Shown here: one piece after another, positions 54,242-62,134 of the stretch
How positions within the stretch are numbered: the stretch's first letter is position 1
How the letters are laid out: the number at the start of each line of letters is the position of its first letter
Origin: Nocardioides panzhihuensis
GTDB lineage: Bacteria; Actinomycetota; Actinomycetes; Propionibacteriales; Nocardioidaceae
Direction: 5' to 3'
Assembly (NCBI RefSeq): GCF_013408335.1
Contig: NZ_JACBZR010000001.1
Coordinates: 4,069,501 to 4,133,500 of the forward strand
Length of the DNA stretch: 64,000 nt
Notes under the pieces: generated by a model
The model's input: only the letters and a program-made list of their open reading frames with translations
What the model was told of the DNA's origin: nothing
Databases searched by the model: none
Position numbers and translations under genes: made by a program

Positions 54242-56662
54242 GTGTCCCTCACACTCGACGAGGCCCGCGCCCGGGCCGGCGTGCTCAGCTCCGTCTCCTA
54301 CTCCCTCGATCTCGACGTCACCGGCCTCGAGACCTTTCGCAGTCTCACCAGGGTCAGGTTCCGGTCCGCGGCCGCCGAGACGTTCCTGGAGCTGAAGGGC
54401 GCGCTCACGGTGTCGCTGCTCGTCAACGGGGCGGCGGTCGAGGCTGCGTACGACGGTGGGCGGCTGCCTCTGACCGGGCTGTCGACCGAGGCGGTCAACG
54501 AGGTCGAGGTGATCGCGACGCTGCCCTACACGACCGACGGCGACGGGATGCACACGTTCACCGACCCCGCCGACGGGTCCCGCTACGTCTCCGCCTACCT
54601 GGGCATGGACAACGCTGCCAAGGTCTTCGCCTGCTTCGACCAGAACGATCTCAAGGCGACGTTCGCGGTCTCGGTGAGCGCCGATCCGGCCGACACCGTC
54701 CTCGCCAACGGAGCCGTCGTCTCGCACGACGCCGGCCGCTGGGTCTTCGCGACCACTCCCCCGATCCCGCCGGCGCTGCTGGTGGTCGCGGCCGGGCCGT
54801 GGCACTCGGTGCGGTGGACCGCCGAGCTCGACTCCGGGACGAGCCTCGACTTCGGCTGGCACGCCCGGCGGTCGCTGGCGGCCGAGCTTGACCGAGACGC
54901 GGCCGAGCTGCGGCGTACGTCTGAGGCGTGCTTCGCCCACTACGCCGACCTCATCGACGAGCCCTTCCCCTTCGACTCCTACGACCAGGTCTTCGTGCCC
55001 GGGCTCAACTGGGGTGCGCAGGAGATGCCGGGCTGCGTGACCTACCGCGACGAGCTGCTGCCGCGCGGCGCGATCACCGACACCCAGCGCGCGATCCGCG
55101 CGGTGATCATCGCCCACGAGATGTCGCACATGTGGTTCGGCGACTCGATGACGATGACCTGGTGGGAGGACACCTGGCTGCAGGAGTCGTTCGCCGATTA
55201 CATGGGCTACCGGGTCGCGGAGGCCGGGGCGGGCTTCTCCGACCTGCGGGTCGAGGTGGAGATCGGCAGCAAGCCGTGGGGCTACCGCTCCGACGCGCGG
55301 CGCTCGACCCACCCGGTCGCCCCGCTCGCCACCGACGTACCCGACGTCGACACCGCCGCGACCATCTTCGATGGCATCTCCTACGCCAAGGGTGGCGCCT
55401 GCCTGGTGCAGCTGGCCTTCTGGCTCGGTGACGAGGAGTTCATGGCGGGGGTCAACCGTCACCTGACCCGATTCCGCTTCGCGAACGCGACCTTGGCCGA
55501 CTTCGTCGAGTCGCTCGAGGCGAGCTCGACGAAGGACGTACGCGGCTGGGTCGACGCCTGGCTCCGACGACCCGGCTTCGACACGGTGGCGGTTCGGCGC
55601 GAGGGGGACGTGCCCGTGCTGGAGCGCGACGGAAGCCGGCCGCACGCCTTCACCGTGGCCGCCTACGACTCCGCGCTCCGGCTCGTCGGGCGCAGGCGGG
55701 TCGAGCTGGGGGCCGAGCCGCTGTCGCTGCCGGAGTTCGCCGGCCTCACGGTCGTGCCCAACGCCGGTGGCGAGACCTTCGCCGCGCTGCGGTTCGACCC
55801 CGCATCGTGGGAGACGCTCTCCGGCGGGCTGTCCCGGATCGAGGACCCGCTCGTACGTGCCGTGCTCTGGTCCTCCACCGCCCTCCAGGTGCGCTCGCGC
55901 GACCTCTCCGCCGACGACTTCCTCGACCTGGTCGAGACACACCTGCCCGCCGAGACCCGCGCGGACATCATCGAGGGCGTGCTCTCAGAGGCTCGGTCCG
56001 TGGTGATTCCGCAGCGGGTGCCGGCCTCGTACGCCGCGGGGGCGGTGGCCCGGGTCGCAGCCGCGGCCGCCGCGGGCCTGGCGACCTCCGGGGAAGACGA
56101 GCAGCGCGCCTTGGCCTGGGCCGCAACCCTGGCCGCGACCAGCGCCGACGCCGGGCTGCTGCGCGACTGGCTGGACACCGACCGGATCGCGGCCGGCGTC
56201 CCGCTGCTGCCGACGACACGCTGGGAGGCGGTCGTACGCCTCGCCTCCCTCGGGGAGGCCGACGCGCGTCTCATCGCCGCCGAGCGCGACCGCGACGGCA
56301 CCGTCGAGGGAGACCTCGGGGCGCTCCGCGCCCTCGCCGCCCGGCCCTCGACGGTCGCGAAGGACGCCGCCTGGTCGGCGATGCTCGCTCCCGGCGTCGA
56401 CAACCGTCGTTTCGGTGCGCTGGCATCGGGCATGTGGGTCGCCGAGCAGGCCCATCTGCTTCGTCCCTACGTCGCCGCCTATCTCGCCGAGGCCCCGGCG
56501 CTCGCCACGCGTGGTCAGGCCTTCGCCATCGAGGTCGGGCGCGCTTTTCCTCGGATCGCTCTCGACGCCGGCCAGCTCGACGCACTCCGTGCCGCCCTGG
56601 CCGGCGACGTACCGACGATCCTGCGGCGTTCCTGGGAGGACCACTTCGACGACCGCGAGTAG
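54242..56662 (+). CDS. pepN: Aminopeptidase N (M1 family)
   Basis: 806-aa zinc metallopeptidase removing N-terminal residues from peptides. GTG start at 54242, matching the N-terminal TLDEARARAGVLSSVSYSLD. The exopeptidase motif is GAQEMPG (a GAMEN variant), zinc motif HEMSHMW with the third ligand Glu in LQESFADY, and a Tyr downstream in DGISYAKGGACLVQL. A large helical ERAP-like C-terminal domain is present. No signal peptide: cytosolic. Divergent from rplY over a 222-bp gap, and lies between the two halves of the split glmU-prs/rplY-pth cluster. Confidence 0.94.
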   Translation: MSLTLDEARARAGVLSSVSYSLDLDVTGLETFRSLTRVRFRSAAAETFLELKGALTVSLLVNGAAVEAAYDGGRLPLTGLSTEAVNEVEVIATLPYTTDGDGMHTFTDPADGSRYVSAYLGMDNAAKVFACFDQNDLKATFAVSVSADPADTVLANGAVVSHDAGRWVFATTPPIPPALLVVAAGPWHSVRWTAELDSGTSLDFGWHARRSLAAELDRDAAELRRTSEACFAHYADLIDEPFPFDSYDQVFVPGLNWGAQEMPGCVTYRDELLPRGAITDTQRAIRAVIIAHEMSHMWFGDSMTMTWWEDTWLQESFADYMGYRVAEAGAGFSDLRVEVEIGSKPWGYRSDARRSTHPVAPLATDVPDVDTAATIFDGISYAKGGACLVQLAFWLGDEEFMAGVNRHLTRFRFANATLADFVESLEASSTKDVRGWVDAWLRRPGFDTVAVRREGDVPVLERDGSRPHAFTVAAYDSALRLVGRRRVELGAEPLSLPEFAGLTVVPNAGGETFAALRFDPASWETLSGGLSRIEDPLVRAVLWSSTALQVRSRDLSADDFLDLVETHLPAETRADIIEGVLSEARSVVIPQRVPASYAAGAVARVAAAAAAGLATSGEDEQRALAWAATLAATSADAGLLRDWLDTDRIAAGVPLLPTTRWEAVVRLASLGEADARLIAAERDRDGTVEGDLGALRALAARPSTVAKDAAWSAMLAPGVDNRRFGALASGMWVAEQAHLLRPYVAAYLAEAPALATRGQAFAIEVGRAFPRIALDAGQLDALRAALAGDVPTILRRSWEDHFDDRE

Positions 56663-56711
56663 TGCCCACTAGCCTCTTGTCGCCCTCGACCCCCACCCTC
56701 TGAGGACGGCC

Positions 56712-57728
56712 ATGAAGAAGTCGCGCATCTGGCTCGGCGTCGGGATCGCGTTCGTCGTGCTCGTGGTCGCCGTCGGCGGCTCCGGCTGGTATCTCGCCCA
56801 CCGGCTCGATCGTCAGGTGCAGACCGTCGACGTCTTCGCCGGTCTCGAGGAGCGTCCGGAGCCGGCGAGCGACGCGGCCGCGGGGGCGCAGAACATCCTG
56901 CTGCTGGGCACCGACGGGCGCACCGGCGGCAAGGCGACCACCGGCAGCGGGGCGACAGGGTCGTGGACGCCCGGTGAGCAGCGGGCGGACACGATGATGC
57001 TGCTCCATCTCAGCGCGGACCGCCGCTCGGCCTCGGTCGTCTCGATCCCCCGGGACTCCTGGGTGCGGATCCCCGGCCACGGCAAGGCCAAGGTCAACGC
57101 CGCCTTCTCCCAGGGCGGCCCGCGACTCAGCGTGCAGACAGTCGAGAAGCTCACCGGCGTACGCATCGACCATGTCGCCTGGGTCGACTGGGCCGGCTTC
57201 GAGGAGATCGGCGACCTGCTGGGCGGCGTCGAGGTCTACGTCCCCGAGACCGTCCACGACTCGGCGCGCAACCACACCTGGACCAAGGGCACCCACCTGC
57301 TCAGCGGCGAGGAGGCTCTGCTCTACGTCCGCCAGCGCTACGGCCTCCCGGGAGGAGACCTGGATCGGGTCAAGCGCCAGCAGTACGTCCTCCGCTCCAT
57401 CCTCCGCGGCCTGCGCCAGAGCGTCGACCCGAAGAACCCCAAGAAGGCCTACGACCTCCTCGACATCATCACCCGCCACCTCACCGTCGACTCCGGCTTC
57501 TCGGGCGGTGATCTCCGCGACCTCGCCCTCGACCTGGCTCGAATGCCCTCTTCGGACCTGACCTTCTTCACCGCCCCCGTCGCAGGGCTCGGCAAGGAAG
57601 GCACGCAGAGCATCGTTCGTCTCGACAAGCGCAAGGGCCGGCAGCTCTGGGACGCGATGCGCGAGGACGAGATGGATGTGTGGCTGGCTGAGAACCCCGA
57701 GGTCGTGACCGGCGGGACGGTCAGCTGA
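56712..57728 (+). CDS. LytR-CpsA-Psr (LCP) family glycopolymer ligase
   Basis: 338-aa LCP protein with a single N-terminal membrane helix (IWLGVGIAFVVLVVAVGGSGW) and an extracellular ligase domain: LLLGTDGR, RADTMMLLHL, VSIPRDSWVRIPGHGKAKVNAAFS trimmed to the core RDSWVRIPGHGKAK, and YVRQRYGLPGGDLDRVKRQQ with the catalytic arginines. It is the third LCP protein in the window and the smallest. It lies 49 bp downstream of pepN and could be cotranscribed. Likely joins a wall polymer to peptidoglycan. Confidence 0.9.
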   Translation: MKKSRIWLGVGIAFVVLVVAVGGSGWYLAHRLDRQVQTVDVFAGLEERPEPASDAAAGAQNILLLGTDGRTGGKATTGSGATGSWTPGEQRADTMMLLHLSADRRSASVVSIPRDSWVRIPGHGKAKVNAAFSQGGPRLSVQTVEKLTGVRIDHVAWVDWAGFEEIGDLLGGVEVYVPETVHDSARNHTWTKGTHLLSGEEALLYVRQRYGLPGGDLDRVKRQQYVLRSILRGLRQSVDPKNPKKAYDLLDIITRHLTVDSGFSGGDLRDLALDLARMPSSDLTFFTAPVAGLGKEGTQSIVRLDKRKGRQLWDAMREDEMDVWLAENPEVVTGGTVS

Positions 57729-57743
57729 GGTTCCTCGGGGCTG

Positions 57744-57900
57744 GGGCCGCCGACCCTGTATTGGATGGTGTTCTCGCCGGCTCCCGGAGTCAAGGACGGC
57801 CTTCGGCCGCCGGCTTCGCCGGTCGCCTGCGGCGATCCTTGACACCGTGATCCGTCGAGAATTTTGGCTGGTCATCGGGTCGGCGGCGGGGTTTGGCGCA
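57744..57900 (+). repeat. Cloverleaf interspersed repeat, copy 2
   Basis: The core 57788-57843 has a perfect 8-bp closing stem (GTCAAGGA/TCCTTGAC) around the hairpins GGCCTTCGGCC, CCGGCTTCGCCGG and CGCCTGCGGCG. The outer pairing TTCTCG/CGAGAA and the right flank TTTTGGCTGGTCATCGGGTC match the other copies. The 675-bp gap 57729-58403 holds this repeat and the 19-bp-period array (58046-58172) and no credible gene. Confidence 0.87.
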
Positions 57901-58045
57901 GCGGTTGTCGGTTGGGTACGGGCTTCGGAGTCGTGGCTGGCGTGCTGCCGGGGCAGGGCACCCGGGTCCTCGGTGCCTACGCCGGTGGGCGACACCTTGT
58001 GAATCGCTCACAAAGCCGCCGCTTTCCGGCGACGACTCCCGGGCC

Positions 58046-58172
58046 GGGAGCTTCCCACTCCTCCGCACGGTCCCCCACGCCAACGGAGCATTCCCACTCT
58101 CCGGAGCGTGGGGAAGTTCCGTGCGAGTGGGAAAGGTCCGCAGACGTGGGGAAAGCTCCGCCCAGTTGGGGA
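58046..58172. repeat. Inverted array of 19-bp-period GTGGGRAA motifs
   Basis: Four plus-strand motifs begin at 58108, 58127, 58146 and 58165, exactly 19 bp apart, with unit consensus GTGGGRAAGNTCCG plus 5 variable bases. Three motifs on the minus strand end at 58058, 58078 and 58097 (20 and 19 bp apart). The two half-arrays face each other across ~10 bp. A period of 19 rules out translation as the cause. Confidence 0.8.
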
Positions 58173-58403
58173 TCACCAGGCCTGGCAGCAGTCATGGCCC
58201 TAGGGAGTCATGACCGCAATGGGCCACTGCAGGAGGGCGCGAGTCACTTCGCGTCTCTGCGAAGTGCGTCGACGAGGTTTGAACCCGTTGACGTGAGGCC
58301 ACCCAGGTCCACATCGAGGGCCCAAGCGAAGCCGCCGTGGCCTGGGGCAGGAGAAGGTGTCCGCGCAGGCGAGGCATTCGCGGGTGGGTCTCGCTCTGCC
58401 GGT

Positions 58404-58550
58404 TTAGGGACGGCGGGTGAACCGAACGGTGCCGTCGGGTAGCCGCTCATGAACATAGGCAGGGTTGTGCGCCAGACGGTGATGATGCGGGCAGAGCAGG
58501 ACTCCGTCTTTCAGGTTCGTTCTTCCGCCGACTGCCCACGGGTCGAGATG
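58404..58550 (-). pseudogene. 3' fragment of DUF222-HNH gene, beyond the IS110 insertion
   Basis: Reading the minus strand from 58550 to the TAA at 58404-58406 gives a 48-residue HNH nuclease end: HLDPWAVGGRTNLKDGVLLC followed by PHHHRLAHNPAY. This is the missing C-terminus of the DUF222 protein encoded at 59867-61021. It has no start of its own and is presumably not expressed. Confidence 0.85.
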
Positions 58551-58566
58551 GATGCTCCTATGCATG

Positions 58567-59652
58567 TCAAGCGGCGGGTTCGTGCTCTGCGGCTGGTTTG
58601 TTGAGGTCTGTCAGGAGAGCGCGGTAGAGCTCGCGGACGGCCGCGCGCTTGAGGCATCGGATGATCTCGCTTTTGGTCTTTCCTTCGGCGGTGCGGCGGG
58701 TGACGTAGGCCTTGGTGGGTTCGTGCCATCGGAGCCGGTTGATGATGATCATGTGAATCGCGGAGTTGGCTCTCCGGTCGCCGCCGCGGTGGAGTCGATG
58801 CCGGGTTGTGTTGCCGCTGCTGGCTGGGATCGGGGCGACACCGCAGAGGCGTGCGAGTGAGGCCTCGGTTGAGATCCTGTCGCGGTTCTCTCCTGCGGTG
58901 GTCAGGAGTTGCGCAGCTGCTTCAGGTCCGGCGCCGAAGACCTGGAGCAGGGCGGGCGCTGCGTGTTGAACGAGTTCTGTGAGTTGCTGGTTGGCTTCCT
59001 CGATCTCTTCATCGAGAGCTTGAACGCGCCGTGCGAGTCGGCGCAGCATCGTCTTGGCGATGACTGTCAGCTCCCCGGACTGGGTTGAGGTCGTTGGTCG
59101 CAGGCGTAAGCAGCGGGCAACCAGTGCGGCGCGGTTGAGCCCTCGCAGCTGTTCGCGCAGTGGTTCGGGAGCGGAGTAGATCAGGCCGTGCATCTGGTTG
59201 ATCGCGGCCTTGCGTGCTTTCGAGGCGCTGCGCCTGGTGGTTTGGATCATTCGGATCGCTTCTACGTTCCCGTTGCGTGTCTTGGGGACCGTGGTGGCCA
59301 TGCCGGCCAGCACGGCGCGCGCAGCATTGATCGCGTCTAGAGGGTCCGACTTGCCCTGCAGATACCGGGCCTGACGGTTCGCGCGGACGACCTCGATGAC
59401 GACCACGTCGCGGCTGGTGAGGTACCGGGTGAGCCCTGCTCCGTAAGACCCGGTTCCCTCGACCCCGACCGCTTCGACCCTCCCGTACCGCTGCAGCCAC
59501 TTGAGGGCTTGGGCGTAGCCCTTCGCAGTTGCTGGGAACTCGCTGTCGCCCAGCAACTTCCCTGTTCGCGCGTCGAGCGCAGCGCAGTGGTGAGTGGCGC
59601 CGTGGGTATCGACGCCGCCGATCACCTCGCGATCCTCGCTTCGATTCGTCAT
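58567..59652 (-). CDS. IS110-family DEDD transposase
   Basis: 361-aa recombinase. The N-terminal RuvC-like DEDD domain has VIGGVDTHGATHHCAALD (Asp15), VEGTGSYGAGL (Glu), and KSDPLDAINAARAVL (two Asp). A coiled linker (ALDEEIEEANQQLTELV) leads to the C-terminal Tnp domain with GPEAAAQLLTTAGEN, LCGVAPIPASSGNTTRH, bearing the candidate catalytic Ser, and RRANSAIHMIIINRLR. Start ATG 59652. All catalytic motifs look intact, so the element may be active. Such enzymes are guided by a bridge RNA made from the element's leader. Confidence 0.93.
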   Translation of the reverse strand: MTNRSEDREVIGGVDTHGATHHCAALDARTGKLLGDSEFPATAKGYAQALKWLQRYGRVEAVGVEGTGSYGAGLTRYLTSRDVVVIEVVRANRQARYLQGKSDPLDAINAARAVLAGMATTVPKTRNGNVEAIRMIQTTRRSASKARKAAINQMHGLIYSAPEPLREQLRGLNRAALVARCLRLRPTTSTQSGELTVIAKTMLRRLARRVQALDEEIEEANQQLTELVQHAAPALLQVFGAGPEAAAQLLTTAGENRDRISTEASLARLCGVAPIPASSGNTTRHRLHRGGDRRANSAIHMIIINRLRWHEPTKAYVTRRTAEGKTKSEIIRCLKRAAVRELYRALLTDLNKPAAEHEPAA

Positions 59653-59689
59653 GCTGGTGATGCCGTCCTCTCCTCGTCGGGTGGATGGA

Positions 59690-59781
59690 CAGACCACCGG
59701 CATCGCCAGGGCGGACAACACAGAGATGGGCGTGTTCCTAGCAGGCTCCTATCAAGTCACGCCCAGCGTGCCGGTGGTCTG
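59690..59781 (-). ncRNA. Candidate bridge RNA (loop region) of the IS110 element
   Basis: In the minus-strand leader the arms CAGACCACCGG and CCGGTGGTCTG (59771-59781 and 59690-59700) form a perfect 11-bp stem. Inside it GGGCGTG/CACGCCC (59758-59764 / 59728-59734) forms a second stem whose 5' strand loop includes ATAGGAGC, identical to the element's right end (58554-58561). Just beyond its 3' strand lies TCTCTG, complementary to CAGAGA at the left end. These fit a donor-binding loop. The full RNA probably starts nearer the left end. Confidence 0.5.
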
Positions 59782-59866
59782 ACAGCACGCCACCTCGTGC
59801 AACGGTCGACCAATCCATTTCAGGACAGGCGCGCTTCATGCTCGCGCCGTCAATGAGCGCTCAGAG

Positions 59867-61021
59867 TCAGGCCGCCACACGAGATGACGCACCGACATCC
59901 TCTCTGTGGGCGTCGCACCATTCCGGTGGCATGTCGCAGCCTTCGGCTTGGCAGCACTTCTGCTGCAACCGGAGTGCTTTGCGTTGGATCGGCACGAAGA
60001 ACCTGCTGGCCCGGCCGGCGTCAAGGACTTCGCTGTCGCCGCCGAGGACCCAGGGGATGATGGTGGCGTTGCACGCCATCCGCCGGGCCTCAGCAGCGGT
60101 GATGGTGGTCCCGTTGGTCTCGTCGTAGCCGAGGGTCGCGGTGCCGAGCTCTTTGCGGAGCTCCTCGAGCGAGATCACCACATTCACGACCGTGGCGTCG
60201 CCACCGTGTCGGGGCAGCACATTCGGGTCGATGGTCTCGATCAGGCGGGCGAAGCCTTGTCCCATCATCCGCTCCCACGGCGGGAGCGGGGCGCCTTTGT
60301 CGACCAGCTGCTGCTTGCGGGGTTGGGCGTAGGCCTCGACCAGCCGTTTGAAGCGCATCCCGATCGAAACAGGGAGGACACCGTCGAAGCCGATGGTGCC
60401 GTCGTGGTTGTCCCAGACCCGCAGGGCGGTCTTCTGCTGGGCGCGTTCCTCTTCAGCCAACAACGCTTTGGCTTCGGCTGCCTCGAACCGGGCGGGGTCG
60501 ACCTCGAGCAGGATCCGTCTACCGACGACCCGCAGTTCCTTGGCCGTGAACTGGGTGGCGTACTCGACCAGGAGCTTCTCAGCGAGAACGAGGTCCTCGA
60601 CGGTGGCGGCCGGGTCGGTCTCGACCTTGTCGAGGGCCTTGGTGATCACTCGGGCCTTCGCCTCGGAGACGACGCCCTCAGCGAGGCCGGCAGAAACCAG
60701 CTCGTATCTGGCCACCGAGGTGGCGAGCTTGATCTGCGACCGCGCGGCACCTTTGTCGACGAGCAGCTCGGCACGCATCCAGGCGGACGCGTCCTTGTCT
60801 CCGGTCTCTGCGGCGATATCACCTGAGACAGCCAGCACCCGCAGCGTCAACGCCGCTTGTTGGGCTTGGAGCTTCTCCACCTTCGCCAGGAAGTCCTCCT
60901 TCTGACTAGTCCGCCAGTAGGTCGGGTCCATGGCAAGGAGCTCTTCAAGAGAGGTCTCGATGGCAGCAAGAGCCGACTCGATGACGTCGGCGGGGTTGAT
61001 GCCCCAGTGGTCGATGCTCAT
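59867..61021 (-). pseudogene. DUF222-HNH endonuclease gene interrupted by IS110 (5' part)
   Basis: Actinobacterial DUF222 (13E12 repeat-type) protein. The ATG at 61021 follows GGGAGG. The DUF222 region runs through ATSVARYELVSAGLAEGVVSE and VLPVSIGMRFKRLVEAYA. The nuclease part begins LRLQQKCCQAEGCDMPPEWC-DAH and is then cut by the insertion; the last 13 codons and the stop are insertion-derived. The HNH catalytic core lies on the far side (58404-58550). The fragment may still be translated but cannot be a nuclease. Confidence 0.88.
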
Positions 61022-61189
61022 GGCTGCCACCTCCCTTCAAGGCGTGTCGTAGTGCCTCCGATTCTACTCCAACCCAGCCTTCTTGAACACCTATTTATGC
61101 AGGTCAACCGGTGTTTTCGCGGTGAGCGAACGACCTCATACCTGTGGAGGGTAAGTGGCCCGGAGGGCCACCCTCCCACCCCACGAACA

Positions 61190-61378
61190 CCATCGTTCCG
61201 AAGCAAAATTGCGCTGCGCCACACCCGGGCCGCCGCCCCGATAGCCAGCCAAATCTTTCTCGACGTGGTCCGGTGTCAAGGACCGCGAAGCGGCCGGCGG
61301 AGCCGGCGCCCGGAGGGCGTCCTTGACTCCGGGACAGGTCGAGAAGACCCTCGAAGCCGGGTCGGCGGCCCTGTCCGG
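61190..61378 (-). repeat. Cloverleaf interspersed repeat, copy 3, inverted
   Basis: The core 61275-61327 has the perfect closing stem GTCAAGGA/TCCTTGAC. Read in the orientation of the other copies, its hairpins are CGCCCTCCGGGCG, CCGGCTCCGCCGG and CCGCTTCGCGG, with paired base changes in the first and third stems. The outer stem TCTCGAC/GTCGAGA and the CGATAGCCAGCCAAA flank are conserved. The 560-bp gap 61022-61581 holds this element and repeat B copies and no credible gene. Confidence 0.87.
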
Positions 61379-61407
61379 CCTTCGGGTGGGACGATCCGGC
61401 AGGGAAC

Positions 61408-61546
61408 TGTGTTGGTCTCGACACGCCTCCGCCTAGCGGCTCCGGCGGCTCGACCAGCGGAGTCGGGTCTCGACAAGCTCGACCAGCGGAGTCGGGTCTC
61501 GACAAGCTCGACCAGCGGAGTCGGGTCTCGACAAGATCGACCACCG
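61408..61546. repeat. Repeat B long form plus three tandem 29-bp units
   Basis: The long form 61408-61460 is followed by units starting AGTCGGGTCTCGACAAG at 61461, 61490 and 61519, the last slightly diverged (GACAAGATCGACCACCG). There is no spacer variation, so this is tandem amplification of an interspersed palindrome. Confidence 0.88.
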
Positions 61547-61581
61547 AGACGAGACAAGCTAGACCACCTCGGACGACAACC

Positions 61582-62112
61582 TCAGCGAAGCGCCCTCAAC
61601 CGCCCATCCAGCTCACACATGAGCGAAGCGACACGATTCCCCCCAGAAGAAACGGCGGGATACCGCAAGAGAACCCCCACAACCCCCGGCGTCGCCCGAG
61701 CAACAGCACGGTCCAACGAGACCGAAGCAGCCCCAGGATCCCCAGAGGCGTCGATCTGCTCGATCCGAGCGACGCTCGCGGCAGCACGCAGGATGTGCCC
61801 GACCTGAGCAGCGTCGGCGAGCGGATGGAGATAGGCCGCCGAGGCAGCGTCGCCGGCACAACGCGCCGCCAGCCGAGAGGCCTCGTTGGGCGCGTCCGCA
61901 GCCGCGCGATGAGCGTCCATGGAGGTGACCCGCTGCAGCTTCGTACGCCTCGCACCACCGACGAACTCCCAGGCGGCGTCCAGCGCCAGCCTGGGTCGAC
62001 GGTCGTCGGGGCGAGCCGCCTCGAAGACCGGCAGCACCTCGGCTGCGGACTCGGCGACGTAGCGGGCGACGACCCGCAGCTCGTCCGTCGTCAGCTCGAA
62101 GTCGCCGGACAC
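61582..62112 (-). CDS. Imm5-like putative immunity protein
   Basis: 176-aa all-helical protein resembling the Imm5 (putative immunity protein) family: VLPVFEAARPDDRRPRLALD, AHRAAADAPNEASRLAARCAGDAASAAYLH and PLADAAQVGHILRAAASVARIE. GTG start. No toxin or polymorphic-toxin gene is adjacent, so the immunity role is unproven. It lies 22 bp after prs on the same strand and probably shares its transcript, downstream of glmU-prs. Confidence 0.72.
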   Translation of the reverse strand: MSGDFELTTDELRVVARYVAESAAEVLPVFEAARPDDRRPRLALDAAWEFVGGARRTKLQRVTSMDAHRAAADAPNEASRLAARCAGDAASAAYLHPLADAAQVGHILRAAASVARIEQIDASGDPGAASVSLDRAVARATPGVVGVLLRYPAVSSGGNRVASLMCELDGRLRALR

Positions 62113-62134
62113 AGGGACGCGAAAGAAGCGAGGC

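Larger units (their letters stand above)
58551..59905 (-). mobile_element. IS110-family insertion sequence, ~1355 bp
   Basis: The boundaries come from the interrupted HNH gene: the coding sequence breaks after ...WCDAH at about 59906 and resumes at HLDPW at about 58550. The element has one transposase gene near its right end and a ~250-bp noncoding leader (59653-59905) in front of it, the classic IS110 layout. No terminal inverted repeats are visible, as expected for the group. Ends are uncertain by a few bases; a CA overlap at the junctions would restore the host reading frame. Confidence 0.85.

Noticed and set aside
61461..61546. Possible CRISPR array (29-bp repeated units)
   Set aside because: Units are contiguous with no variable spacers and belong to an interspersed palindrome family found elsewhere in the window; no cas genes are near.
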